A DNA stretch of 64,000 nucleotides from Roseococcus thiosulfatophilus (GTDB lineage Bacteria; Pseudomonadota; Alphaproteobacteria; Acetobacterales; Acetobacteraceae). Below are positions 26,359 through 34,364 of this stretch, piece by piece. Position 1 is the stretch's first letter. Every line of letters begins with the position of its first letter. Under the pieces are notes generated by a model. The model was not told the origin of the DNA, searched no databases, and saw only the letters and a program-made list of their open reading frames with translations. Made by a program: the position numbers and the translations under genes. The stretch is taken from NCBI RefSeq assembly GCF_017311575.1, contig NZ_JAFFQY010000022.1:287699-351698 (forward strand), read 5' to 3'.

Positions 26359-27585
26359 ATGACCATGACCCTCGCCCAGCTGCTGGCGCCGATGAGCGTG
26401 GAGCAGTTCTTCGCCGAATATCACGACAAGCAGCCGCTGCACCTGCGCGGGGACCCGGCGAAATTCGCCTCGGTGCTGTCCTGGCGGCAGATCAACCGGC
26501 TGCTGGACATGACGCATATCTGGACCAGCCAGAGCCTGAAGCTGGTGCTGGACAGCGGCTCCATCCCGGCCGAGGCCTATTGCGCCCCGGCCACCGCCCG
26601 CGACATCCCGCAGCAGCTTCTCCAGCCCGTCGCCGCCAAGGTGCGGGAATGGGTGGCGAAGGGCGCCTCGGTCGTGATGAACGACGTGGACAGCCTGACG
26701 CCGGGCCTCGCCTCGGTCAGCGAGGCGATCGAGGGCGCGGGGCTCGGGAAGGCCCAGGCGAACGTCTACATCTCCTGGCAGAGCCACAAGGCCTTCCACG
26801 CCCATTACGACACGCATGACGTCTGGGCCGTGCAGGTGGAGGGCGAGAAGGCCTGGAACATCTGGGAGGGGCGGGCCGAATGGCCCATCGCGCACCCGCT
26901 GTTCCGCGGCCAGCCGCAGGAACACCACGAGAAGGCCAAGGGCAAGCTGCGCGCCAAGGTCACCATCAAGACCGGTGACCTGCTCTATCTGCCGCGCGGC
27001 TGGTATCACGATGCCCTGGCCGAGGCGCCCACCAGCGTCCATGTCGCCTATGGCGCGCATGCCCCGGTGGGCATGGACATCCTGAACATCCTGATGGAGC
27101 GCATCCTCTACGAGCCGATCTTCCGCCAGCCCTTGCCGCGCCAGGATGGGTCGGCCCCCGCCAAGTTCGCGCTGACGCAGCGCGCGGGGCAGTTGGGCGC
27201 GCGGATCGCGGAACTCGCCAAGGACCCCAAGGTGATGGAGGTGCTGGAAGGCTTCATCGCCAACTACCGCTTCCACCGCGGCGGCAATGACCTGCTGGCC
27301 TGGCGCGGCCTGGCCGCGCCCTCCAGCGGCGCCGGCGCGGCCGAGGAGGGCGGCGCCTTCCGCGTGGTGGCGAATGGCGCGAAGCCCGTGCGGCGCGGCG
27401 CGGAATGGGTGCTCAAGACCGGCGCGGGCGTCATGCCGCTGACGCCCCCCGAGGCCGAGGCCGCGCAATGGCTGCTGGGCCGCCCCGACGTGACCGAGGC
27501 CGAGCTGCGCGGCGCCCATCCTGGCGCCGACGCGCCCGCCCTGCTCTCCCGCCTGCGCGAGGCCGGTCTGCTGGTGCCGACATGA
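26359..27585 (+). CDS. JmjC/cupin-4 2-oxoglutarate-dependent oxygenase (RoxA/YcfD-like)
   Basis: The 408-residue protein belongs to the Cupin_4 family, whose known members are Fe(II)/2-oxoglutarate oxygenases hydroxylating ribosomal protein residues. The iron facial triad is present: HxD in HAHYDTHD near residue 150 and the distal histidine in RGWYHDAL near residue 218. A C-terminal winged-helix-like region (PEAEAAQWLLGRPDVTEAELR) fits the YcfD/MINA architecture. The exact protein substrate is inferred only by family. MTMTLAQLL at 26359 is chosen; the upstream frame is low-complexity and the SD is weak. It is coupled to the OmpA-like gene by an ATGA overlap. Confidence 0.85.
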   Translation: MTMTLAQLLAPMSVEQFFAEYHDKQPLHLRGDPAKFASVLSWRQINRLLDMTHIWTSQSLKLVLDSGSIPAEAYCAPATARDIPQQLLQPVAAKVREWVAKGASVVMNDVDSLTPGLASVSEAIEGAGLGKAQANVYISWQSHKAFHAHYDTHDVWAVQVEGEKAWNIWEGRAEWPIAHPLFRGQPQEHHEKAKGKLRAKVTIKTGDLLYLPRGWYHDALAEAPTSVHVAYGAHAPVGMDILNILMERILYEPIFRQPLPRQDGSAPAKFALTQRAGQLGARIAELAKDPKVMEVLEGFIANYRFHRGGNDLLAWRGLAAPSSGAGAAEEGGAFRVVANGAKPVRRGAEWVLKTGAGVMPLTPPEAEAAQWLLGRPDVTEAELRGAHPGADAPALLSRLREAGLLVPT

Positions 27586-28085
27586 GGCTGCGGCTGGCGC
27601 TGGCCCTGCTGCTGCTGGCCGGGCCCGCCCTCGTCGCGCCCTTGGCTGCCCAGCCGCGCGATTTCAGCTGCGTGGGCGTGGAGGATCTGGAATCCGACAC
27701 CGCCAGCCTGCGCTTCGCCCGCAACGCCGACCGCCTGCCCTCGGGCGCCGCCGAAGCCCTGGCGCCGCTGGCCGAGGCGGCGCGCGAGGACCATCACCGC
27801 AACATCTGCGTGCTGGGCTATGCCGCCGCCGAGGAGGGCGGCGCCCAGACCGCGAGCCGCCTGGCCGCCCGCCGCGCGCGCGCGGTGGCGGAGGAACTCT
27901 CGCGCCTGGGCGTGGAGCGCGACCGCATCCGCGCCGAGGCCCGCACGCGCGGCTTCACCCGCGGCCGCAATGACCAGCAGGCGGGCGTGCGCGTGATCGT
28001 GCTGCCCAGCCTGGAACGCCCGGCGCGGCCGGAGGCGCCGGCGCCGGAACCGGACCCGGGCATTCCGATCCGTTTCTCCCGCTAA
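27582..28085 (+). CDS. Exported OmpA-like domain protein
   Basis: The 167-residue protein begins with a Sec signal peptide (residues 1-24, ending AAQ). It continues as an OmpA C-terminal (peptidoglycan-associating) domain: SLRFARNADRLPSGAAEALAPLA, then ICVLGYAAAEEG, then a helix ASRLAARRARAVAEELSRLGV, which is the OmpA/MotB pattern. It lacks a lipobox and a beta-barrel, so it should be a soluble periplasmic protein. The proline-rich end (ARPEAPAPEPDPG) is probably disordered. Its start overlaps the oxygenase stop in ATGA. Its last four bases overlap the end of the convergent MBL gene. Confidence 0.85.
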   Translation: MRLRLALALLLLAGPALVAPLAAQPRDFSCVGVEDLESDTASLRFARNADRLPSGAAEALAPLAEAAREDHHRNICVLGYAAAEEGGAQTASRLAARRARAVAEELSRLGVERDRIRAEARTRGFTRGRNDQQAGVRVIVLPSLERPARPEAPAPEPDPGIPIRFSR

Positions 28086-29077
28086 CCGACGCCCGTCACG
28101 TTCATCGGCGCCGGCACCCAGGCATAGGCCTGGCCCTGCCGCGCGATGTTCCCCAGGCCCGGCCAGGGGAAGTGGTAGGACAGCACCGCGTGCCGGTCCG
28201 TCGCCAGCCGGTCCAGCATGCGGGTGCGGCTGCGGGCCGATTGCGCGGCGTCCGTGTCATAGGCGAATTCCCAGCCCGGATGCCGCAGCATGATGGCGTG
28301 GTGGTGCGCCAGGTCGCCCCAATTCACCACCGTCTGGCCCCCGCTGGTGATGGCGAAGGTGGTGTGCCCCACCGTATGCCCCGGCGTGTGCAGCGCGATG
28401 ATGCCGGGCAGCACGGGCTGTTCGTCGCGCAGCATCACCATGCGGTCCCGATAGGCGTTGAGGTTGCGCTTCGCGCCCTCGATGAAGACCTCCATGAAGG
28501 CCGGGCCGCGCTTGTTCGCGTCATTGGTCCAGTAGGCCAGGTCCGCCTCGTGCAGGGCGACCTGGGCGTTGGGGAACACGCGGTTGCCCTGCGCGTCCAC
28601 CAGGCCCCAGCAATGGTCGCAATGGGCGTGGGTCAGCACCACCATGTCGATGCGCGCGGGGTCTATCCCGGCGGCACGGAGGTTGGCCACCATGCGGCCG
28701 GTGGTGGGGCCGAACATGCGGCTGGCATCGCCCATGCTCTCGCCCATGCCGGTGTCGAACAGCACGAGTTGGCTTCCGGTGTTCACCACCAGGATGTTCT
28801 GTTCCAGCACCACCGTCTCGGAGGGCAGAAAGGCCTCCTGCAGCACCCGGCCCATCTCCGGCGCGGGCGCGTTGGGAAAGCCGTCCGAAGGCTTGCCCAG
28901 CGGCAGGTGGCCGTCGGAGATGACGGTCGCCTCGAAGCTGCCAATGCGGAAGCGATACCAGGCGGGCGCCTGGGTGCCGACGGGCGGCGTGGCGGCTGAA
29001 GCGAGGGCGGGCAAGCCCAGCAGGGCGGGCAGCGCAAGCGCCCCCCGGCGCGAAACACTGTGGCGAGACAAGGTCAT
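28082..29077 (-). CDS. Tat-exported MBL-fold metallohydrolase
   Basis: This 331-residue protein carries a twin-arginine signal (SRRGALALPALLGLPALASA, residues 9-28) and a metallo-beta-lactamase domain. The zinc motif HxHxDH is HAHCDH near residue 147, with the further ligands H in HTPGHTVGH, D in NWGDLAHHH and a late histidine in SYHFPWPG. The family includes lactonases and arylsulfatases; without closer motifs the substrate is open. Folded export fits a metalloenzyme loaded in the cytoplasm. The start at 29077 is the one that leaves the Tat motif intact. It is monocistronic and convergent with the OmpA-like gene. Confidence 0.92.
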   Translation of the reverse strand: MTLSRHSVSRRGALALPALLGLPALASAATPPVGTQAPAWYRFRIGSFEATVISDGHLPLGKPSDGFPNAPAPEMGRVLQEAFLPSETVVLEQNILVVNTGSQLVLFDTGMGESMGDASRMFGPTTGRMVANLRAAGIDPARIDMVVLTHAHCDHCWGLVDAQGNRVFPNAQVALHEADLAYWTNDANKRGPAFMEVFIEGAKRNLNAYRDRMVMLRDEQPVLPGIIALHTPGHTVGHTTFAITSGGQTVVNWGDLAHHHAIMLRHPGWEFAYDTDAAQSARSRTRMLDRLATDRHAVLSYHFPWPGLGNIARQGQAYAWVPAPMNVTGVG

Positions 29078-29173
29078 GGACGTTCTCCCGTGCGGCCTCA
29101 TCCTGGGCCGGCGGGGCAGGCTATCAGGCACGCGGCAGGTCTTGCTACCTCCGCGTGCATGATCGTGCCTGTT

Positions 29174-29620
29174 TCAGCCCCGCCTGGGGTCGCGGTCCAG
29201 CGCGGTCCGAAGGGCGCGCAGCGGGGCGAGCATCGCGTCGGCATGGATGTCGGCACGCTGCGCCAGCGCCGACAGGTCGGCGGCCGTGAAGGCCACGGCT
29301 TCCTCCCGCCGGGCGCGGCCCTCGGGCGTGAGGAAGACGCGCTTGGCCCGCGCATCCTCCGCATCGGGTTCCAGCCGGATGAAGCCCCGCGCCTCCAGCC
29401 GTTGCAGCGTGTTGGTCATGGTGGCCTTGGTCAGCTGGAAGGCGCGGGCGAGCTGGCCCGGCGTCTTCCCATCGCCCAGCCGCACCAGGTGGTTCAGCAC
29501 GGCGAAATGGGGCAGGCGCAGCCCGTCGGGCTGCGCACGTTCGAAGCGGTTGCGCGCCAGCTGCTCGATGATGCCGATCTCGTTCAGCAGGGCGAAGAGG
29601 GCGGGGTCCTGGGTGCTCAC
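29174..29620 (-). CDS. MarR-family transcriptional regulator
   Basis: This 148-residue DNA-binding regulator has the MarR winged helix-turn-helix. FAVLNHLVRLGDGKTPGQLARAF begins the motif and KATMTNTLQRLEARGFIRLEPD covers the recognition helix and wing, near residues 48-98. The start is GTG at 29620, sharing GTGA with the stop of the upstream nitroreductase gene, so expression is coupled. It is therefore likely controlled from the promoter at 30745-30800, which holds a repeated palindromic operator. Autorepression relieved by a phenolic or nitro-compound is the family's usual logic, but the ligand is not known. Confidence 0.9.
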   Translation of the reverse strand: MSTQDPALFALLNEIGIIEQLARNRFERAQPDGLRLPHFAVLNHLVRLGDGKTPGQLARAFQLTKATMTNTLQRLEARGFIRLEPDAEDARAKRVFLTPEGRARREEAVAFTAADLSALAQRADIHADAMLAPLRALRTALDRDPRRG

Positions 29621-30744
29621 CCCGGCAGGATACGCGATTCCGCGGGCCAGCGGGGGGTGGGGGGTGCGGCGCGCGTGGCGAAGCCGAGGCGGCCCAGCAT
29701 CTGCACCGTGCCGGTGGCGTTCAGCAGGCGAGGGACCTCGGCGTAGGGCCCGGCCATTTCCGGAAATTCCTGCAGGGCCTGGCTGACGGGCTGCATCGCC
29801 AGGCCTGCTTCCGTCGCCGCGAGGTTCAGCCGCAACCAGTCGCGGCCGGCGGCCAGTTGCTCCGCGCGACTGTTGCCTGGTGTCGTCAGCCAGCAATAGG
29901 CGTTGGTCGCGCCCAGCATGGCCTCGTACTGCCGCATCGCGAAGGCGTGGCCCGGCTGGCCGGCGCGCATGGCCGCGTGGCTCAACTCGCCCCGCGCCAG
30001 CATGGCGTCGAATTGCGGGCCCCACAGGGAGATGCCATCCGGCTGGGCCGCCACCGCCGCCGAACCGAGGCGGGTGAGGTCCACGCTTTCGCCCCAGGCG
30101 GCGGGGGTGTTCGCCTCGATGAGCCAGGCGCGCCAGGTCAGGTCGCGGATGGCGGCCACATCGCCGCTGGCGACGCCCATCCGCGCGGGTTCCAGCAGGG
30201 CGGCGGCGAGTTGCGCCGGCGCGCCCTCGGGCAGCGGCCGCGTCACGTCATAGGGCTGCTTCGCGCTGCGCCGTTGCGGCACGGCGGCGAAGAGCGGGTC
30301 CCGCGTGCCGCCCGGGCGCAGGGTGATGCGGGCCACGGGCCGCGCATCGAGGCGCGGGGCGGGCTCGCCTTCCGGGAAGGGCGTCAGCGCGGCGTCCAGC
30401 CCGCGCTCGGCCGCCGCCATGCGGAACAATTCGAGAAAGCAGCCCAGGCCGATGGTGATCTGCCGGTCGAAGGGGTCGGTTTCGGGCAGGCGGCGGTCCA
30501 GGTCGCAGAAGAGCAGCGCCTCGTTCTCGCCCACCAGGCGCAGCGCCCAGGGCTGGCGGTTGTGCGGGTTGGGGGCCAGCACGGCCCAGGCCATGGCGGC
30601 GAGGCGCGGGTCGGCGGCAGTGGCGCCGGCGACCGCCCAGGGCGCGAGCGGCCCGGCGAGCGGCTGGCTGCGGACCATGCCGGCCTGGAGGGTCAGCAGC
30701 GTGGCGCCGGAGGCGGCAAGGAAGTGGCGACGGGTGGGGGACAT
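29617..30744 (-). CDS. Tat-exported nitroreductase-fold protein (Acg-like)
   Basis: The 375-residue protein starts with a clear twin-arginine signal (SPTRRHFLAASGATLL), so it should be periplasmic. Its body is nitroreductase-like, with APNPHNRQPWAL at residues 57-68, the N-x-HN-x-QPW motif characteristic of the Acg-like flavoprotein subgroup, and a second half carrying AYCWLTTPGNSRAEQLAAGRDW. These proteins bind FMN, though some members sequester it rather than act as enzymes. The role here is open. It leads a two-gene operon with the MarR regulator, behind an operator at 30756-30793. Confidence 0.85.
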   Translation of the reverse strand: MSPTRRHFLAASGATLLTLQAGMVRSQPLAGPLAPWAVAGATAADPRLAAMAWAVLAPNPHNRQPWALRLVGENEALLFCDLDRRLPETDPFDRQITIGLGCFLELFRMAAAERGLDAALTPFPEGEPAPRLDARPVARITLRPGGTRDPLFAAVPQRRSAKQPYDVTRPLPEGAPAQLAAALLEPARMGVASGDVAAIRDLTWRAWLIEANTPAAWGESVDLTRLGSAAVAAQPDGISLWGPQFDAMLARGELSHAAMRAGQPGHAFAMRQYEAMLGATNAYCWLTTPGNSRAEQLAAGRDWLRLNLAATEAGLAMQPVSQALQEFPEMAGPYAEVPRLLNATGTVQMLGRLGFATRAAPPTPRWPAESRILPG

Positions 30745-30755
30745 GGGGTAGCTTC

Positions 30756-30793
30756 TTTAGTTCGATGTCTTACTATTTAGTTCGACGTCGAAC
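30756..30793. promoter_or_regulatory. Candidate MarR operator upstream of the nitroreductase-marR operon
   Basis: Two copies of TTTAGTTCGAYGTC (30756-30769 and 30776-30789) are spaced exactly 20 bases apart, about two helical turns. The second extends into the perfect palindrome GTTCGACGTCGAAC (30780-30793). They lie 12-49 bases before the nitroreductase start. Binding by the MarR protein encoded in the same operon is inferred. Confidence 0.55.
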
Positions 30794-30845
30794 GTCATGC
30801 AAGCCTCTTGTCGCGCGCCCCCATCCGGCGCAAAGCTGCCTTCGT

Positions 30846-30938
30846 CACCTGGGTGAGCCCTGATGCAGGGCTGAGAGGCGGGATGCATCCCGCGAGCCTT
30901 GGAACCTGATCCGGTTCGGACCGGCGAAGGGAGCGGTG
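30846..30938 (+). ncRNA. Thiamine pyrophosphate (THI-box) riboswitch
   Basis: The conserved TPP-aptamer blocks are in order: GGGTGAGCCC (stem P2), CTGAGA at 30871-30876, CCTGAT at 30905-30910 with CCGG, and CCGGCGAAGGGA at 30921-30932. Outer CACC (30846-30849) can pair with GGTG (30935-30938) as P1. It lies on the + strand, 68 bases before a GTG-started receptor gene. TTCCT at 30971-30975 could pair with AGGAA at 30998-31002 next to the ribosome site, suggesting translational control. Confidence 0.93.
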
Positions 30939-31006
30939 GACAAGGCACGGCATCCCGCCGCGCGACCCCCTTCCTTCGTGCTGCCCGCGCCGCATGGAGG
31001 AAATGC

Positions 31007-32593
31007 GTGAACCCCCTTCGCTTGAATCGTCGTCACGTCCTGGCGGGCGCCGCCGCCGCCGGCCTCGCCGCCCCGGCCGCCGCCCAGAATGCCCGCGCGC
31101 GCACCTTGCGCTTCATGCCGCAAGCGGCGCTCGCCTCGCTCGATCCGGTCTTCAACCTCACCACCATCACCTCCACCCACGGGAACTGCGTGTTCGACAC
31201 GCTCTATGGGGTGGACGCGCAGCTGCGCCCGCGGCCGCAGATGGCGGCGGGGCACGAAGTCTCGGCGGATGGCCTCACCTGGACCATCACCCTGCGCGAG
31301 GGCCTGCGCTTCCATGACGGCGAACCGGTGCTGGCGCGGGACTGCGTGGCTTCCATCCGCCGTTGGGCGGTGCGCGACGGCTTCGGCCAGGTGCTGATGC
31401 AGGCGACGGCCGAGCTTTCCGCCCCCGACGACAAGCGCATCACCTTCCGCCTGCACCGCCCCTTCCCAAGCCTGCTCGACGGGCTGGCGAAGATCATGAC
31501 CATCCCGTGCTTCATCATGCCCGCGCGCATCGCTGCCACCCCGGCGGACCGCGCCATCACCGAGATCGTGGGCTCCGGCCCCTGGCGCTTCCTGCCGGGC
31601 GAGTTCAACGCCGGCGCCTTCGCGGCCTATGCGAAGAATGAGCGCTACATCCCGCGCGACGAACCCGCCGAACTCTCCTCCGGCGGCAAGCGCGTGCATT
31701 TCGACCGGCTGGAGATGGTCTGGATCCCCGATGGCGGCACCGCCGCCGCGGCACTCCGCACCGGCGAGGTGGACTGGATCGAATACCCCCTGCCCGACCT
31801 CGTCCCCGTGCTGGACCGCGACCGCAACACCCGCACCCAGATCTACGACCCGCTGGGCTTCCTGGGCTTCCTGCGCTTCAACCACCTGCACGCCCCGTTC
31901 AACGATGTGCGCGTGCGCCGCGCCATCCGCGACCTGATCGTGCAGAGCGACTTCATGTCGGCCGTCGCCATCCCCGGCGACTGGCAGGAATGCCACGCGA
32001 TGTTCCCGTGCAGCCTGCCCGGCATCCGCGAATTTCCGCCCGCGCCCCGCAACGCCGCCGCCATGGATCGCGCGCGCGAGGCCTTGCGCGAGGCCGGCTA
32101 TCGCGGCGAGACGCTCGTCCACATCAACCCGAGCGACTTCCCCGCCGTGACCCAGCAGGGCCGCCTGACGGTGGACCTCATGCGGCGCCTGGGCGTGAAC
32201 ATCGAGGCCATCGAGAACGACTGGGCCACCATCGTCGCGCGCCGCGCCAACCGCGCCCCGCCCACCCAGGGCGGCTGGAGCCTGCACAACACGAACTTCC
32301 CCTCGCCCGGCATCGCGAACCCGGGGCTCAGCCCCATCATCCGCGCGCATGGCGCGGCCGCCTGGTTCGGCTGGCCGGAGGATGGGGCGATCGAGGAACA
32401 GGTGCAGGCCTGGCTCGCCGCGCCGGACCGCGCGGGGCAGGAGGCGGCGATGGCGAAGCTGCAGGAAGCGGCCTGGGAATCCGTGCCCTTCGCCCCCACC
32501 GGCCTGTTCCGCCTCCGCACCGCCTTCCGCCGCGAGTTGACGGGCGTGCTCCAGGCGCCGAGCCCGATGCTGTGGAACCTCAGGCGGGGATGA
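31007..32593 (+). CDS. ABC transporter solute-binding protein, SBP_bac_5 (DppA/OppA) family, TPP-riboswitch controlled
   Basis: The 528-residue periplasmic receptor has a Tat-like signal (LNRRHVLAGAAAAGLAAPAAAQ) and the family-5 binding-protein fold used for peptides, nickel, opines and other solutes. Typical segments are SADGLTWTITLREGLRFHDGEPV near residue 85 and LRFNHLHAPFNDVRVRRAI near residue 290. The start is GTG at 31007, with GGAGG six bases before it. The TPP riboswitch directly upstream implies a ligand related to thiamine or its precursors or breakdown products. No permease or ATPase gene follows: the next gene is the convergent maf, so the partner complex must be elsewhere. Confidence 0.92.
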   Translation: MNPLRLNRRHVLAGAAAAGLAAPAAAQNARARTLRFMPQAALASLDPVFNLTTITSTHGNCVFDTLYGVDAQLRPRPQMAAGHEVSADGLTWTITLREGLRFHDGEPVLARDCVASIRRWAVRDGFGQVLMQATAELSAPDDKRITFRLHRPFPSLLDGLAKIMTIPCFIMPARIAATPADRAITEIVGSGPWRFLPGEFNAGAFAAYAKNERYIPRDEPAELSSGGKRVHFDRLEMVWIPDGGTAAAALRTGEVDWIEYPLPDLVPVLDRDRNTRTQIYDPLGFLGFLRFNHLHAPFNDVRVRRAIRDLIVQSDFMSAVAIPGDWQECHAMFPCSLPGIREFPPAPRNAAAMDRAREALREAGYRGETLVHINPSDFPAVTQQGRLTVDLMRRLGVNIEAIENDWATIVARRANRAPPTQGGWSLHNTNFPSPGIANPGLSPIIRAHGAAAWFGWPEDGAIEEQVQAWLAAPDRAGQEAAMAKLQEAAWESVPFAPTGLFRLRTAFRRELTGVLQAPSPMLWNLRRG

Positions 32594-33173
32594 CGCCGCT
32601 GTCGCGCAGATAGGCCAGCAGGGGCAGCATGGGCAGGCCGAGGATAGCCGTGTGCTCGCCCTTGATGTCGCGCATGAGCTGGAGGCCGAGCCCTTCGAGG
32701 CGATAGGCCCCCACGCTCTGCGTCACGAAACCGCCCTCGCGCGCCAGGTAGTCGTCGAGGAAGGCGTCGGAGAAATCGCGCATGACGAGGCGCGGGCGCG
32801 CCACATGGTGCCAGGCGCGCTCGCCCTCGCGCCAGACCACCACGGCCGTCACAAGCTCATGGGGCTTGTTGCGCAGGCGCTTCAGGTGGGCGCGGGCGGC
32901 CTCCACATCCTCGGGCTTGTCGAACCATTCCTCCTCGCAGACCAGGATCTGGTCGGCGCCGATGATGACCGCCTCCGGGTGCTTGCGCGCGATCCGTGCC
33001 GCCTTGGCGTCGGCCAGAAGGGTGGCGGCCTCGGCCACCGCCATGCCCTCGGCGCGGGCGGATTCCTTGATGGCGCTCTCGTCGACCGCGGCGGGCAGCG
33101 CCTCGAAGACCAGCCCCGCCGCTTCCAGCAAGGCCCGGCGCGAGGCGCTTTGCGAGGCCAGCACAAGCCTCAT
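32580..33173 (-). CDS. maf: Maf-family nucleoside triphosphate pyrophosphatase
   Basis: This 197-residue housecleaning enzyme hydrolyses modified or non-canonical nucleoside triphosphates such as dTTP/UTP or m7GTP to the monophosphates. The N-terminal [16 protein letters not shown] holds the SxSxRR substrate motif, [10 protein letters not shown] carries the catalytic aspartate, and [15 protein letters not shown] precedes the [11 protein letters not shown] segment. Its ATG overlaps the stop of ppsR in ATGA, so the two genes are coupled. The same maf-ppsR pair flanks the chromosome origin in other alphaproteobacteria. Its end overlaps the convergent receptor gene by 14 bases. Confidence 0.93.
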   Translation of the reverse strand: MRLVLASQSASRRALLEAAGLVFEALPAAVDESAIKESARAEGMAVAEAATLLADAKAARIARKHPEAVIIGADQILVCEEEWFDKPEDVEAARAHLKRLRNKPHELVTAVVVWREGERAWHHVARPRLVMRDFSDAFLDDYLAREGGFVTQSVGAYRLEGLGLQLMRDIKGEHTAILGLPMLPLLAYLRDSGVIPA

Positions 33174-34060
33174 CGCTTCACGCCCAGGATGGGCGCGGCC
33201 GGATCATGCGGCTGCACGGCGCGCGCCGTGCCCTGGCGCTGGTGCCACAGCTCCATCTGCTGGATGACGGTGGCGGCCGTCTCCTCGATGGAACGGCGGG
33301 TCACGTCGATCACCGGCCAGCCCTTCGCGGTGCAGAGCCGCCGCGCCGCCAGGATTTCCGCCTTCACCGCATCGGCGTCCACATAGTCGTTCTCGCCCAT
33401 CCGCACGCCCTCGGCGCCCAGGATCCGCAGGCGGTGGCGACGGATTTCCAGCAGCGACAGCGGATCAATCGTCAGGCCCACGATGGGGCAGGGCGCGGTG
33501 TCCAGCTCGGGCGGCAGGGGCGCGCCGGGCACCAGCGGCACATTGGCGGCCTTGATGCCGCGGTTGGCCAAATAGAAGCAGGTGGGCGTCTTCGAACTGC
33601 GCGACACACCCACCAGCACCACATCCGCGTTCATGATGCCGGCGGTGCCCTGCCCGTCATCATGGCTCAGCACATAGTGCATGGCGTCAATGCGGCGGAA
33701 ATAGTCGGCGTCCATCACATACTGGGCCGCGCGCTTTTCCTTGGCCGTGGTGCCGATCTCCATCTGGAGCATCTCCATCACGGGGTCGAGCACCGAGAGC
33801 GCGGGGATGCCCAGGCGCGAACAGGTCTCCTCCAAAGCGAGGCGCAGGCTGCGGTCCACCAGCGTGAACATCACCGGGCCAGGCTCATGCTCGATGCCCT
33901 CGATCACGCGGTCGAGGTTCAGGCGGGAACGCACCAGGAACCAGCGGTGCTGGATCACGCTGGGCTGCTCGAACCGTGCCAGGGCCGCGCGGGCGATGCT
34001 GTTCAGCGTTTCCCCCGTGCTGTCGGAGACGAGGTGCAGGTTGGTGTTCCGCATGGGCAT
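33170..34060 (-). CDS. ppsR: Pyruvate, phosphate/water dikinase regulatory protein (DUF299 kinase-pyrophosphorylase)
   Basis: This bifunctional regulator phosphorylates and dephosphorylates PEP synthase or pyruvate phosphate dikinase, using ADP as phosphate donor and releasing pyrophosphate. The 296-residue protein shows the family's N-terminal [13 protein letters not shown], the P-loop-like [18 protein letters not shown] near residue 155, and the closing [15 protein letters not shown] segment. The start may be at 34060 (MPMRNTNL) or 34054; SD support is weak. It is transcribed away from hemE across the putative origin, and its homologue occupies the same position at the origin of other alphaproteobacteria. 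Confidence 0.92.
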   Translation of the reverse strand: MPMRNTNLHLVSDSTGETLNSIARAALARFEQPSVIQHRWFLVRSRLNLDRVIEGIEHEPGPVMFTLVDRSLRLALEETCSRLGIPALSVLDPVMEMLQMEIGTTAKEKRAAQYVMDADYFRRIDAMHYVLSHDDGQGTAGIMNADVVLVGVSRSSKTPTCFYLANRGIKAANVPLVPGAPLPPELDTAPCPIVGLTIDPLSLLEIRRHRLRILGAEGVRMGENDYVDADAVKAEILAARRLCTAKGWPVIDVTRRSIEETAATVIQQMELWHQRQGTARAVQPHDPAAPILGVKR

Positions 34061-34364
34061 GGATCTGTGGACCGTTCCTGGACACCCAGGGGATAACGGG
34101 GATGAACCGCCCCCGCCAGCGTCCCGGCGATCCACAGCGGGGATGAAGCGGACAGCCGCCGGCACAGAGGAAAAATCCGGGGCCATGGGTGTGCGTGCGG
34201 AGGATGGCGGCGCCACGGTCAGGCGGGTGCGCGAGTCGCGGCGCTGTCCAGCCCCGGCGAAAAGCTGTGGATATTTCCGGGACAGGCTGCCTCCCCGTGA
34301 TTCACAGGCCCTACAACCACCACAGCCTCTTCTTCTCTTTTCCTTTTGGTGTGATGGTTCGGGC
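34061..34364. other. oriC: Putative chromosome replication origin (oriC) in the ppsR-hemE gap
   Basis: This 304-base gene-free gap separates divergent ppsR and hemE. Relative to the DnaA box TTATCCACA it holds TGTGGATAT at 34266-34274 (8 of 9, reverse), TGATTCACA at 34298-34306, CGATCCACA at 34128-34136 and AGGGGATAA at 34088-34096 (reverse). A pyrimidine-rich stretch, the least GC-rich part, runs from about 34326 to 34350. The ppsR/hemE gap is where the Caulobacter and Rickettsia origins lie, as I recall, and parS lies 25 kb away. No TTAA-N7-TTAA CtrA sites were seen. It must also contain the hemE and ppsR promoters. Confidence 0.6.
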
